Assembly: GCF_000420665.1 (NCBI RefSeq) | Contig: NZ_ATVJ01000001.1 | Coordinates: 2,284,062 to 2,348,061 of the forward strand | Direction: 5' to 3' | Length of the DNA: 64,000 nucleotides | Source of the DNA: Ponticaulis koreensis DSM 19734 | GTDB lineage: Bacteria; Pseudomonadota; Alphaproteobacteria; Caulobacterales; Hyphomonadaceae | In this document: positions 8,913 through 18,394 of the stretch, one piece after another | Layout of the letters: each line of letters begins with the position of its first letter | Numbering within the stretch: the stretch's first letter is position 1 | Translations under genes and position numbers: made by a program | Notes under the pieces: generated by a model | Databases searched by the model: none | What the model saw: the letters and a program-made list of their open reading frames with translations, nothing else | Told to the model about the DNA's origin: nothing

Positions 8913-10196
8913 ATGAGACGGGTTGTTATTACAGGCATTGGCCTCGTAACGCCTCTAGCGGGCAACCGCGAGGCGAGTTGGGAACGGTTGATTGAAGGGC
9001 GCTCTGGCGCGCAAAAGATTGACCTGTTTGATACTGACGACCTGTCCTGCAAGATTGCGGCGCAGGTTCCGTGGACGACCGGTCGTGGCGGAGGCGAGGG
9101 TGATCCTGAAGCCTTTGATCCAGACCGTGCCGGTTCTGCCAAGGAACGTCGCCGCGTCGGCGAATTCATCGTCTACGGTATGGCTGCGGCCGCCGAAGCG
9201 ATTGAGGACTCTGGTTGGGTACCTCAGACGGAAGAAGAAAAGTGCATGACCGGTGTTCTCATCGGTTCAGGCATTGGTGGTCTTCCTGAAATCGCTGAAA
9301 CTGCGAAGATCCTGGAAGAGAGCGGGCCGCGCAAAGTCAGCCCGTTCTTTATCCCAAGTGCTCTGATCAACCTGTGCTCAGGCCAGGTGTCTATCAAGCA
9401 CGGCTTTAAAGGCCCGAACCACTCAGTGGTTACAGCCTGTGCGACGGGTGCGCACGCAATCGGTGATTCTGCCCGCCTCATTCAGTATGGCGATGCGGAT
9501 GTCATGGTCGCTGGTGGTACGGAAGGCTCTCTCTGCCGTATCGCGGTTGCAGGTTTTGCTGCAGCTAAAACTCTCTCCACGAAATTCAACGACGAACCCG
9601 AACGCGCGTCACGTCCTTATGACAAAGACCGCGATGGCTTCCTGTTTGGCGAAGGCGCTGGCGTACTCGTTCTTGAAGAATACGAGCACGCGAAAAAGCG
9701 CGGCGCGAAAATCTATGCTGAAGTTCTCGGCTACGGCCTTTCAGGCGATGCGCACCACATCACGTCTCCTGCGGAAGACGGCAATGGTGGTTACCGCGCA
9801 ATGGAAATGGCGCTGCGTCATGCCAAGCTGACACCAGCAGACATCGACTACGTCAACACACACGGTACATCCACGCCAGTTGGTGACGAGATCGAGGTTC
9901 GCGCGATCGAACGTCTCTTCGGTGAGTCTGTAAAAGGGCTGTCTCTGTCCTCGACGAAATCGTCTATCGGTCACCTTCTGGGTGCGGCCGGTGCGGTTGA
10001 AGCTGCATTCACGGCGCTTGCGGTCAAGAACAGCATGATCCCTCCAACGCTGAACCTTGAGAACCCGTCCTTCGAATCCGAGATCGACCTGACGCCGCTC
10101 AAGTCTAAAGCTCGCGAAATCAAGTACGCGCTCTCTAACTCATTCGGTTTCGGCGGCACAAACGCAGCGCTCGTACTTGGACGCATCGACGACTAA
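8913..10196 (+). CDS. fabF: 3-oxoacyl-ACP synthase II
   Basis: Condensing enzyme KAS II, which extends acyl-ACP with malonyl-ACP. The 427-residue thiolase-fold protein has the Cys-His-His set: C176 in VTACATGAHAIG, H317 in NTHGTSTPVGD and H354 in KSSIGHLLGAAG. The C-terminal glycine-rich loop SFGFGGTNAALVLG is intact. It starts 8 bases after acpP and is clearly in the same transcript. Confidence 0.98.
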   Translation: MRRVVITGIGLVTPLAGNREASWERLIEGRSGAQKIDLFDTDDLSCKIAAQVPWTTGRGGGEGDPEAFDPDRAGSAKERRRVGEFIVYGMAAAAEAIEDSGWVPQTEEEKCMTGVLIGSGIGGLPEIAETAKILEESGPRKVSPFFIPSALINLCSGQVSIKHGFKGPNHSVVTACATGAHAIGDSARLIQYGDADVMVAGGTEGSLCRIAVAGFAAAKTLSTKFNDEPERASRPYDKDRDGFLFGEGAGVLVLEEYEHAKKRGAKIYAEVLGYGLSGDAHHITSPAEDGNGGYRAMEMALRHAKLTPADIDYVNTHGTSTPVGDEIEVRAIERLFGESVKGLSLSSTKSSIGHLLGAAGAVEAAFTALAVKNSMIPPTLNLENPSFESEIDLTPLKSKAREIKYALSNSFGFGGTNAALVLGRIDD

Positions 10197-10240
10197 GGAC
10201 GAGCTGCCTTGGCTAAAATCAGGTTTCCAGGAGTGAAACG

Positions 10241-11269
10241 ATGAAATGGGTCACCAGGGCTTTGGTGGCCCTTCTCGTTTTAGCGCCCATCGCTGCAGGC
10301 GGTGCGTTTGCCGCTTACCAGTGGTTTCTTGGTCAGATTAACGAGCCGGGTCCTATGGAGGGCGCTGAGAACCAGATCGTGCTTATCCCGCGCGGTGCCG
10401 GCACAATCCGCATTGGCGAGCAGCTTGCCGAACAGGGGCTGATCGAGGACACGCGTCTCTTCCGCCTTGCTTCCCGGTATTACGAGCTCGACTCCAGCTT
10501 GAAGGCGGGCGAGTACAGCATTCCGGCTGATGCCAGCATCACGGAAATACTCCGCCTGATGGAAGAGGGGGATGTGATCCTGCATCCCGTTCAGGTGATT
10601 GAGGGATCGACAATCGCGCAAGCGATGCGCGCAATCGAGGCTTCTGAAGTGCTGACAGGCGACATGCCTGAAACTCCCGAGGAGGGAAGCTTTCTGCCCG
10701 ATACATATATGGTCACACGCGGCACGACCCGTGCCGAGGTTGTCCAGCTGCTCATGGGCGCTCAGGACACGCTTCTTGATGAGATCTGGGCCAATCGTCA
10801 GTCAGATCTGCCGCTCGCGTCTCCGGAAGAGGCGGTTATCCTCGCATCTATCGTGGAGAAAGAGACCGGCAGCGTCGGAGATGAGGATCTCGTCGCCAGC
10901 GTGTTCATCAACCGTCTCAACCGCGGCATGCGTCTGCAGAGCGACCCTACGATTATTTACGGTATCTCACAGGGCGAACGTCTGACACGCACCGTGAACG
11001 GTCAGGAAGTGCAACGTGGGCTGTACCGATCTGAAATCGACCGTTACACGCCTTACAACACGTATCAGATTGACCGCCTGCCGCCGACACCAATTTGCAA
11101 TCCGAGTGAGGCGGCACTTCGCGCAGTTCTTCAGCCTGCGGAATCTGATTATCTATTCTTTGTTGCAGACGGTGAGGGGCACCACGTGTTCGCTCGCACC
11201 AACGCAGAACATAATCGCAATGTTGCGCGCTGGCGTCAGATTGAACGCAGCCGTCGCAACGCTCAATAA
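10241..11269 (+). CDS. mltG: Endolytic murein transglycosylase MltG
   Basis: Inner-membrane YceG/MltG protein that cuts nascent glycan strands and is thought to end their polymerisation. The 342-residue protein has one N-terminal membrane helix (about 8-28), a LysM-like region, and the catalytic domain with ILASIVEKETG (E206/E208), followed by FINRLNRGMRLQSDPTIIYG and the family end PTPICNPSEAAL. It follows fabF by 44 bases with its own GGAG site. The order fabF-mltG-yicC-gmk is common in alphaproteobacteria. Confidence 0.95.
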   Translation: MKWVTRALVALLVLAPIAAGGAFAAYQWFLGQINEPGPMEGAENQIVLIPRGAGTIRIGEQLAEQGLIEDTRLFRLASRYYELDSSLKAGEYSIPADASITEILRLMEEGDVILHPVQVIEGSTIAQAMRAIEASEVLTGDMPETPEEGSFLPDTYMVTRGTTRAEVVQLLMGAQDTLLDEIWANRQSDLPLASPEEAVILASIVEKETGSVGDEDLVASVFINRLNRGMRLQSDPTIIYGISQGERLTRTVNGQEVQRGLYRSEIDRYTPYNTYQIDRLPPTPICNPSEAALRAVLQPAESDYLFFVADGEGHHVFARTNAEHNRNVARWRQIERSRRNAQ

Positions 11270-11280
11270 GGAGACACACC

Positions 11281-12165
11281 ATGCTCTCCAGCATGACAGG
11301 ATTTGGCAGCGGACAAGGAGATGGCGCCCGCCTCTCATGGCAGTTTGAAGCCAAATCGGTAAACGGGCGTGGTCTTGATCTGCGACTCCATCTTCCGCCA
11401 GGTTGCGAAGGTCTGGAAGCTGGCATCCGTGCAGCGTTCAAGTCGGCTTTTGCACGCGGCAATATGCAGGCTTCGCTTAATCTCCGTGAGACCGGCGAGG
11501 GCCAGCGTGTCTCGATCGATTCAGGGCTACTCAATGCACTATCGCGCAAGGCGCGTTTGGCTGACCGCGCTGCTGGTCGTGGCGCTTCAACGTCTGCCGG
11601 TGATTTGTTTGCTTTGCGCGGCGTTATTTCCAATGAACGCACTGCCATTGAAGTGTCTCCGGACAGCGAAACTGGCAAAGGCATTTTGGATGCCGTCGGC
11701 GAGGCGATCGAACAGCTGAAGCGCGCACGCCAGACGGAAGGTCAGGCTCTGCTTGAGATTATGGAACGCATTGTGTTCGACATGGAGGCTGTGGTCGTCG
11801 AAGCGAAAGCCACAGCAGATGTTCAGCCTGCGCAAATGATGGCGCGCCTCAATGAGCGCGTGGCAGGACTTCTGTCTGATTCTCGCATCAGCGATGAGCG
11901 TCTGGAGCAGGAACTTGCTATTCTGGTGAGCAAGGCGGACGTGACCGAAGAAGTTGATCGCCTGTCGGCGCACCTTGTCGAGGCTCGGAATTTGTTCAAA
12001 TCAGACAAGGCTGTAGGGCGGAAACTTGATTTCCTGTCTCAAGAGCTTTTGCGTGAAGCAAATACGCTTGGCAGTAAGTCTGCGAGCCTTGAAATGACGC
12101 GTCATTCGCTCGCTCTGAAATCGCTTATCGATCAGTTCAAGGAGCAGTCCGCAAATGTCGAATAG
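11281..12165 (+). CDS. yicC: YicC family protein
   Basis: A 294-residue member of the YicC/YloC family. It begins with the signature MLSSMTGFGSGQG and ends with the equally conserved HSLALKSLIDQFKEQSANVE, preceded by KLDFLSQELLREANTLGSKS. Members have been described as endoribonucleases affecting RNA turnover and stress survival; a role here is inferred from family only. It has a perfect AAGGAG ribosome binding site and overlaps gmk by 11 bases, which suggests translational coupling. Confidence 0.93.
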   Translation: MLSSMTGFGSGQGDGARLSWQFEAKSVNGRGLDLRLHLPPGCEGLEAGIRAAFKSAFARGNMQASLNLRETGEGQRVSIDSGLLNALSRKARLADRAAGRGASTSAGDLFALRGVISNERTAIEVSPDSETGKGILDAVGEAIEQLKRARQTEGQALLEIMERIVFDMEAVVVEAKATADVQPAQMMARLNERVAGLLSDSRISDERLEQELAILVSKADVTEEVDRLSAHLVEARNLFKSDKAVGRKLDFLSQELLREANTLGSKSASLEMTRHSLALKSLIDQFKEQSANVE

Positions 12166-12790
12166 TGCTCATCCGCGCCGCGGCCTTATGCTCGTCATTT
12201 CCAGTCCGTCCGGAGCCGGTAAAACCACGCTGTCCCGAAAGCTTATGGATAAATACGAAGATGTTCGTCTGTCCGTCTCTGCGACGACGCGAGCGTCGCG
12301 TCCGGGGGAGCAGGATGGCGTCCATTATGACTTTGTGGATCACACGCAGTTTGAACAGATGATCGAGGATCGTGAGTTTCTGGAATGGGCCAAAGTGTTC
12401 GACCATTTCTACGGAACGCCTCGGAAAGCTGTCGAGCGTCGTCTCTCTGAAGGTCGTGATGTGATCTTTGATGTCGACTGGCAGGGCGCGGATGCGATCC
12501 ATGACCAGATGCCAAATGATGTTGTATCTGTGTTCGTGCTTCCGCCGAGCATTCAGGCGCTTCAAAAGCGTCTGGAAGAGCGTCCGGGGTCAGACCCGGA
12601 AAAGGTTGCTCGTCGGATGGCCGGTGCCAAAAGCGAAATCAGCCATTGGCGTCGCTATGACTATGTCATCGTGAACGAAGATCTGGATGTGGCTTTCGAA
12701 GAGCTGGAACGTATCCTTCTGACGGAGCGCCAGAAGCGTCTGCGTCAGCTTCGTCTCGAGCCTCTGGTTCAGCGCCTGCTTGCAGACTAG
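12155..12790 (+). CDS. gmk: Guanylate kinase
   Basis: Phosphorylates GMP to GDP with ATP. The 211-residue protein has the P-loop SSPSGAGKTTL (16-26), the GMP-binding segments SATTRASRPGEQDGVHYDF and YGTPRKAV, and the lid region FVLPPSIQALQKRL. Its start lies inside the end of yicC. Its stop overlaps the stop of the convergent rsmA by 4 bases, so there is no room for an independent terminator between them. Confidence 0.97.
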   Translation: MSNSAHPRRGLMLVISSPSGAGKTTLSRKLMDKYEDVRLSVSATTRASRPGEQDGVHYDFVDHTQFEQMIEDREFLEWAKVFDHFYGTPRKAVERRLSEGRDVIFDVDWQGADAIHDQMPNDVVSVFVLPPSIQALQKRLEERPGSDPEKVARRMAGAKSEISHWRRYDYVIVNEDLDVAFEELERILLTERQKRLRQLRLEPLVQRLLAD

Positions 12791-13635
12791 AGCGCCTTCC
12801 ACGCTGTTGTGAGATCGCGGAACTCCTGCTGGGAGAGCGTTTCTGCACGACGGGTCGGATCAATGCTGACTGATTCCAGAAGCTGTTCTGTCGTGGTGCC
12901 CTGAGTCATGATCTGTTTAAGGCTTGCGCGCAGCATTTTACGTCTTTGACCAAACGCGGCTGCTGTGACGGTCTGCAAGGCATCCAGATGTGGATAAGCT
13001 TTGTCTTCTGCCAGAGGCTTCGCCGAGACGACAGCTGAAGCAACCTTTGGCGGCGGCTTGAACGCGCCCGGTGGCAGGGTGAATGCCATGCGCGGCTCGA
13101 TAACAGCGTACGAGAGCACAGCGAGCCGCCCGTAATGATTGCTGCCCGGCTTTGCGCAAATGCGTTGCGCCACCTCTTTCTGGAACATGAGAGACATGGT
13201 CCCGAATAGCGACATCTGGTTCAGCCAGCCGACAAAGAGTGGCGTGCCGACATTGTAGGGCAGGTTGGCAACGATTTTGATATTCTGGCCCAGGCCGTGT
13301 TCGTCGATGAAGGCGGGCCAATCAATAGCCGTTGCATCACCCTTATGGACAGCGAGGCGTCTTTGCGACGCTTCAGGCCAGCTTAGAAGCGCTTCTGCGA
13401 AGCGATCATCCATCTCAACGCAGACCAGCTTTCTTACGCCGTTGTCTAATAGCGCACGCGTCAGGCCGCCCGGGCCGGGACCGATTTCGATGACATCGGC
13501 GCCGTCAACAGGTCCGCCTGCGAGAGCAACACGTTTCAGAATGTCGGGATCAAACAGAAAGTGCTGGCCGAGCTTTTTATTAGCCGTCGCGCGCAGAAGT
13601 TCAGGTGCTTTGTCATCAGTCATGGGCGGCGTCAT
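12787..13635 (-). CDS. rsmA: 16S rRNA dimethyladenosine transferase
   Basis: Dimethylates two adjacent adenosines in the 3' hairpin of 16S rRNA using S-adenosylmethionine. Visible motifs are KKLGQHFLFD near the N-terminus, SAM motif I EIGPGPGGLTRALL, and motif IV NLPYNVGTPLF. The C-terminal domain has FGQRRKMLRASLK. Starts at 13635 (MTPPMTDD) and 13623 (MTDD) are both possible; either overlaps the end of pdxA. Loss of this gene gives kasugamycin resistance in other bacteria. Confidence 0.96.
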   Translation of the reverse strand: MTPPMTDDKAPELLRATANKKLGQHFLFDPDILKRVALAGGPVDGADVIEIGPGPGGLTRALLDNGVRKLVCVEMDDRFAEALLSWPEASQRRLAVHKGDATAIDWPAFIDEHGLGQNIKIVANLPYNVGTPLFVGWLNQMSLFGTMSLMFQKEVAQRICAKPGSNHYGRLAVLSYAVIEPRMAFTLPPGAFKPPPKVASAVVSAKPLAEDKAYPHLDALQTVTAAAFGQRRKMLRASLKQIMTQGTTTEQLLESVSIDPTRRAETLSQQEFRDLTTAWKAL

Positions 13636-14671
13636 ATTCGATTCGGTTGCGGCTCATTGTGTCAGCCATATTTATAGCTGCGATCAGGCTATCGGCGCGC
13701 ACATTGAATGCGCCAGCCGCGTCATATGCCGTACCATGATCCGGTGAGGTTCTTATGAATGGCAGACCAAGCGTGACATTCACGCCGCCCCACATATCCA
13801 GCGTCTTTAAAGGCGCAAGCCCCTGATCATGATACATAGCCAGCACAGCATCATAGGCGCCTCTGAGCATTTCATGAAATACCGTATCGCCCGGACGTGG
13901 GCCAATAGCGTTGATGCCGGAAGCGTTCAGCTCATGAAGTGCAGGGATGATGACTGTCTCTTCTTCATGGCCCAGCATGCCGTCTTCGCCCGCGTGGGGG
14001 TTGAGGCCAGCGACGCCAATGCATGCGCTATCTGCCGCAAAATCGCGTTTGAGCGCCGTTGAGACGATCTGCGCCACTTGTTTGACTAGTGGGCTCGTAA
14101 TCGCATCAGGCACAGCGCGTAGCGGCATGTGGATCGTTGTGAGCGCAACGCGAAGCCCGCCACCAATAAGCATCATAACCGGATACGGCGCTGGGGTACC
14201 AGTCAGCGTGCCTGCCAGTTCTGCAAGGTATTCGGTGTGGCCGGGGTGCTGGAAGCCCGCGGCTTTCAAGAGTGACTTCGCAATCGGATTTGTGACAACG
14301 GCGGAGGCTTTGCCATCCCAGACATCGTTCACGCCCAGTCTGATCGATTCAATGATCGCAGAGCCTGTTTCCGTATTGGGTTCACCTGCGCGAACGTCAG
14401 GGCTCGCAATATCAATGACCGGAAGCCCGCTAGCAAACATCGCTTCACACTCTGCCGGGTCACGGATTTCGATGATGTCGACATCGAGGCCGGATTCACG
14501 CGCGCGATCTCGCATCGTCGCGACATTGCCACGAAGATAGAAGCTGCGTGTATCCGGTGTTTTCTGGAATGCCTGCCAGGCAAGAAGAGAAGCCTGCGGG
14601 CCAACGCCCGCCGGATCTCCCTGCGTCAGAACAAGCGGTAACCGCTTATCGTCTGATAATTGTTGCGTCAC
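13616..14671 (-). CDS. pdxA: 4-hydroxythreonine-4-phosphate dehydrogenase
   Basis: NAD-dependent step of the DXP-dependent pyridoxal phosphate pathway. The 351-residue protein opens with LPLVLTQGDPAGVGP and has the metal-binding histidines in HPGHTEYLAELAG, in GLNPHAGEDGMLGHEE and in MYHDQGLAPLK. The start appears to be GTG at 14671, which overlaps the surA stop by 26 bases. In alphaproteobacteria the order surA-pdxA-rsmA is conserved, although PdxA has no obvious link to outer-membrane assembly. Confidence 0.96.
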   Translation of the reverse strand: MTQQLSDDKRLPLVLTQGDPAGVGPQASLLAWQAFQKTPDTRSFYLRGNVATMRDRARESGLDVDIIEIRDPAECEAMFASGLPVIDIASPDVRAGEPNTETGSAIIESIRLGVNDVWDGKASAVVTNPIAKSLLKAAGFQHPGHTEYLAELAGTLTGTPAPYPVMMLIGGGLRVALTTIHMPLRAVPDAITSPLVKQVAQIVSTALKRDFAADSACIGVAGLNPHAGEDGMLGHEEETVIIPALHELNASGINAIGPRPGDTVFHEMLRGAYDAVLAMYHDQGLAPLKTLDMWGGVNVTLGLPFIRTSPDHGTAYDAAGAFNVRADSLIAAINMADTMSRNRIEYDAAHD

Positions 14672-15920
14672 GCTTCAGGTCACGAAGTTCGCGCTGCGCC
14701 ATGAGGGAAAGCTGCTGGTTGAACAGGCGATCCTCGATAGCTTCACGGTCCGGGATTTCGATGTCAGCAAATCCGCGGTCGCACACATAGATCAAAGTTG
14801 GCCCCGCGGGCGTATCTATCGGATCTGCAGAGTGTCCAACTTCTGTGTCGCGTATCGCTTCGGAGACCTGATCCATTAAGGCGTCAGTGCTGACACGTCC
14901 AAGAGGTGCATACAGGAGGCCTTCAGTTTCGCCGGCAACACTTTCTAACATATCGCATGAATGTTCCTCAGCTCGGAATTCTTCCAAAGCAGCGAGGTCG
15001 CCGGTCTCGGACAGTACCTGTGCCAACTCAACTTCCAGCTGTCCGTTCGTACCGTCTTGCTTAGCTCGGACTGCGTAGATGTAGATGCCATCAGACGCGA
15101 TAATTGGAGGTGTGAGCGCTGGCGCTTCCGTGTTGCGAATAACTTCCTGAACTTCGGGTTCCAGCTCTGTCGGGGAGACCCAACCAAGATCGCCTCCAAC
15201 AGCAGCTGTCGGCGAATTCGAGTATTGCTGAGCTGCAAGTTCAAATCGTGCACCTTGGCGTATTTGCTCAAGGATCACATTCGCACCTTGCAGCATCTGT
15301 TGTCGATCCGCCTCCGACGGAGCGTATAGAAAAATCTCTGCAAGTTGATAACGCTCTACAGACGCATCATTTTCCATGCGGTCGAGCGTACTATCGATTT
15401 GCAGCTGGGAAATACGAATACGTGAACCATAGAGACCATTGATGATACGGCGCCATGAGATTTCGGCACGCATCTGTTCGCGCAGTGTCTGAGGGTTTAC
15501 ACCATTTTGTACAAGTGATGCATACAGACCTTCTAAAGAAGTCTGATTTTGCCGGGCAATGTCCATCAAAGACGCTTCAATTTCCCGGTCATCGATTTCA
15601 AGCTCATATTCAGCCGCTTTTTGAAGCTGTAAACGTTCATCAATAAGTTCTTCTAAAGCACGTGGTAGCGCTTGTCTGAGCGCTTCCTGAGACGGTTGAA
15701 CGCCTAAAGTGACCAATAGCAAGCGCGCGCGGGATGCGACGTCAGAGATGGAAATCACTTCATCATTCACGACAGCCGCCACACCGCCGAGCATGCGAGT
15801 AGAGGACTCAGCTGCTTCAGAAGTTGCTGCGGTCGCTGGGCCGGTAGCGGTCTGTGCAATTGCAGGTGCACTGAATGCCATCAGAGCAAGCCCACTTACC
15901 AGCGTCCGAAATCCGATCAT
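14646..15920 (-). CDS. surA: Periplasmic chaperone / peptidyl-prolyl isomerase SurA
   Basis: Chaperone for outer-membrane proteins. A cleavable signal peptide ends at APAIAQ (about residue 23). It is followed by the SurA N-terminal domain (VAAVVNDEVISISDV) with a long chaperone helix region, and one parvulin-type domain (about 190-290, with YQLAEIFLYAP and GGDLGWVSPTELEPEV). Only one parvulin domain is evident, where E. coli SurA has two, and this is usual for alphaproteobacteria. At 424 residues it is near the family length. It lies 104 bases after lptD and is probably co-transcribed, matching its role in LptD folding. Confidence 0.92.
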   Translation of the reverse strand: MIGFRTLVSGLALMAFSAPAIAQTATGPATAATSEAAESSTRMLGGVAAVVNDEVISISDVASRARLLLVTLGVQPSQEALRQALPRALEELIDERLQLQKAAEYELEIDDREIEASLMDIARQNQTSLEGLYASLVQNGVNPQTLREQMRAEISWRRIINGLYGSRIRISQLQIDSTLDRMENDASVERYQLAEIFLYAPSEADRQQMLQGANVILEQIRQGARFELAAQQYSNSPTAAVGGDLGWVSPTELEPEVQEVIRNTEAPALTPPIIASDGIYIYAVRAKQDGTNGQLEVELAQVLSETGDLAALEEFRAEEHSCDMLESVAGETEGLLYAPLGRVSTDALMDQVSEAIRDTEVGHSADPIDTPAGPTLIYVCDRGFADIEIPDREAIEDRLFNQQLSLMAQRELRDLKRDATIIRR

Positions 15921-16024
15921 AAATCTTTACTCCAAAAACCTGCCCGCCAACGCGAATTCATCGTGTCACATGCGATAACATGATCCAAAAGGAAATGTCA
16001 CATGAAGATGCAGAAGGGTTTCTC

Positions 16025-18265
16025 TTAATCAAAATTACCACTGGTGACCTGGCCAAGTGTATTGAAGCCAAAGCCGAACGTGATGGATTCACTATTGCCG
16101 ACGCCGCGATCGTTGATTTCGCGCTGCTGATAGCCAATCTGGAAGAAGCTACACTCGTCAGACCAGCGCAGAGCAACAGCCTGAATCTGGTTCAGGTTGG
16201 CTTCGAGGTTCCGGTTGATCCGGTAGAGCAGCTCAACGTCTTCAGTCAGTTCAACTGTTGCGCCAAGCGAAATGCCCTGACGTTGCAGCGGGAGCGCTTC
16301 CATTGAGATGTCATCGGACACGTTGAAATAGGTGACATTGCCTTCGATGCGCCACCAGTCGACCGTTGCGCGGGTTTCGACGCGCTGAATGTCGAAATCA
16401 TCATTGAGGCGGAAGTTGGCTGCAAAGCTGAATGTATCGTTGTACTCAAGCGCACCGCCGACCAGATAGTCTGACTCAGTACCTGCCAGATTAGACGCAT
16501 AAGTGAAAAGCGGGTCTGCCTCGTCACGCCAGCGACGGCCAAGTGTGCCGCGGAGCGTGAATCCATTGTCCATGGAGACCGCCGTGCGAACACCTGCCGC
16601 GATACGTCCACCCGTCTCAACTAGGTCCTGTTGCGTGAACGGATCCGCTTCGAATAGAACCGCGTGGTCCAGTTCGAACTTCGTGGAGTCTTCGTTCGGT
16701 ACGAGAATATTTTCCAGAGAGGATTCGCTGTAGGCGATCGTCATGATCGGTTCGATCAGAATGCGCGAACCTTCCGAATAGCGCGCCAAAGGCCAGCGTA
16801 CCGTTGCTGCGGCAAGACCATAACCACGCGCTTCGGAGTCTTCGAATGCGGGTGTGACATTTGTCTGTGCGACCGAATAATCGAAATAATCACCACGCAC
16901 GCGCAGGAGCGGCTCCAGCACTAGGCCGCCTGGAGACACATAGGAGTTCTGCCAGTCGGCCGAAGCTGTGAGACGACGTGTGTCATTGCCGCCGCTGCGG
17001 TCCAGAATGGCAAGGCCGGTTTCCAGAGAGACGAGACCGTTATCACCAAAGTCCATGAGCTGGTTTGCGTAAACGCTTGGCGTTACTCGCGCGAACAATG
17101 CGTCATCATCTCCATCGCGCAGGCCTTGCGTGTGGAAGGAAATGGCATCTGCGTAGAAGTTCTCGTTCTGACCAACAAAATAAAGCTGGTTCAGAAGGCG
17201 CTGAGGGTTGGAGTCGACCAGTCCGCGCGGTGTGTTCCAGTCGCTGATGTCGTAGCGGCGCAAATACAGGTCGTCAGAGACTTCTTCGATAGAGAAGCCC
17301 CAGCTCCAGATATCTGAAATCTCGAAATCACCTTCCGCAAAGATGTGACCACGGAATTCTTCTTCGCTTGGTATTAGCGTGCCAGTGAAGGTGGACGGAT
17401 TGGCAACGATGCGACCGTTTGTATTGTAGAACTGGCGGTCACCATTGCTGTCGAACTCATAGTCATAGGCCATGGAGCCGGACAGGTTCAGCGAGCCCGA
17501 ATAGAAGCGCTGGCGGTATTCGGCGCCCAGCGTCGAATTCACATTCGTATGGAGACGCGGCGTGACAGTCAGATCATTGCTCGGCGAAATCGCCCAGTAA
17601 TACGGCTGCTCGTAAACGAAACCGAGTTTTGAGGAGAGTTCCGGCGTTGGTGTGAGGAAGCCGGAGCGGCGTTCAGTGCTTGGATCCGGGTGCGCAAAAT
17701 ACGGCAGATACAGAACCGGTACGCCCTTGAGCTCAAATACGGCACCCTCATAGGTGATCATCTGAGTGTCCGCGTTCTGGACAGCGCGGCGGGCACGCAG
17801 GCTCCATGTTGGCTGGCTGCCTTCTTCTTCACAGATCGGGCAGGCGGTATAAATTGCATATTCCAGAGAGTTGGAGCCAGAATCATCACGTGCAGCCGTG
17901 CGGGCGACGACAACCGCGTTCTGAGGCAGTTGAGCTGCAAAATTGGCTGCAACACCGTCTGAGAGAGAGCCGTCAACTTCCAGCTCTTCTGCAACGCGAA
18001 CGGTACCGTCCGGATCAGCAATGCGCACATTACCAATCGCGTGAACTTTTTGTTCCTGAAGATTGTAGATTACCCGATCAGCCGTCAGTTGGCGGTCTGC
18101 ATAGCGCGCCACCACATTGCCTTCGGCGATCATGATTCCTTCATCCTGATTATCGATCAGAACGTCGGCTTCCAGATAAACCCGATCAGATGAAAAATCC
18201 TGCGCAACCACAGCCGGTGTGAATGCCAAAATCGCCATGATTGCGAGCAGATCGTTGCGCTTCAC
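16025..18265 (-). CDS. lptD: LPS-assembly protein LptD
   Basis: Outer-membrane protein that inserts lipopolysaccharide in the outer leaflet together with LptE. A signal peptide ends near AVVAQ (22). It is followed by an OstA/LptA-like beta-jellyroll domain (about 30-130, with VYLEADVLIDNQDEG and VIYNLQEQKVHAIGNV) and a large C-terminal beta barrel with alternating aromatic and polar strands. Cysteines in YTACPICEE and near the end in DECSFFQIGYQQ could form the disulfides typical of LptD. At 746 residues it is normal for this class. The frame is intact throughout, and open frames on the opposite strand are shadows. Confidence 0.94.
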   Translation of the reverse strand: MKRNDLLAIMAILAFTPAVVAQDFSSDRVYLEADVLIDNQDEGIMIAEGNVVARYADRQLTADRVIYNLQEQKVHAIGNVRIADPDGTVRVAEELEVDGSLSDGVAANFAAQLPQNAVVVARTAARDDSGSNSLEYAIYTACPICEEEGSQPTWSLRARRAVQNADTQMITYEGAVFELKGVPVLYLPYFAHPDPSTERRSGFLTPTPELSSKLGFVYEQPYYWAISPSNDLTVTPRLHTNVNSTLGAEYRQRFYSGSLNLSGSMAYDYEFDSNGDRQFYNTNGRIVANPSTFTGTLIPSEEEFRGHIFAEGDFEISDIWSWGFSIEEVSDDLYLRRYDISDWNTPRGLVDSNPQRLLNQLYFVGQNENFYADAISFHTQGLRDGDDDALFARVTPSVYANQLMDFGDNGLVSLETGLAILDRSGGNDTRRLTASADWQNSYVSPGGLVLEPLLRVRGDYFDYSVAQTNVTPAFEDSEARGYGLAAATVRWPLARYSEGSRILIEPIMTIAYSESSLENILVPNEDSTKFELDHAVLFEADPFTQQDLVETGGRIAAGVRTAVSMDNGFTLRGTLGRRWRDEADPLFTYASNLAGTESDYLVGGALEYNDTFSFAANFRLNDDFDIQRVETRATVDWWRIEGNVTYFNVSDDISMEALPLQRQGISLGATVELTEDVELLYRINRNLEANLNQIQAVALRWSDECSFFQIGYQQREINDRGVGNSESITFGFGFNTLGQVTSGNFD

Positions 18266-18344
18266 GGTTATCCCCTTCGAAACCTACTTGTCTGGGTTAT
18301 ACTTTTCGTCGCAAGGACAAAAGACTTCATACCCGATGACAGGC

Positions 18345-18370
18345 AAAAAAAGCGATTTTAAGGTCGCCTT
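18345..18370 (-). terminator. Probable terminator of the pyrB-pyrC-plsY-dprA operon
   Basis: Minus-strand hairpin AAGGCGA / TCGCTTT (one G-T pair) with an 8-base loop, running into a T7 tract. It sits 25 bases beyond the dprA stop and upstream of lptD. The stem is short, so this is a moderate call. Confidence 0.6.
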
Positions 18371-18394
18371 GTTGCATATTTGATGCCTGAAATC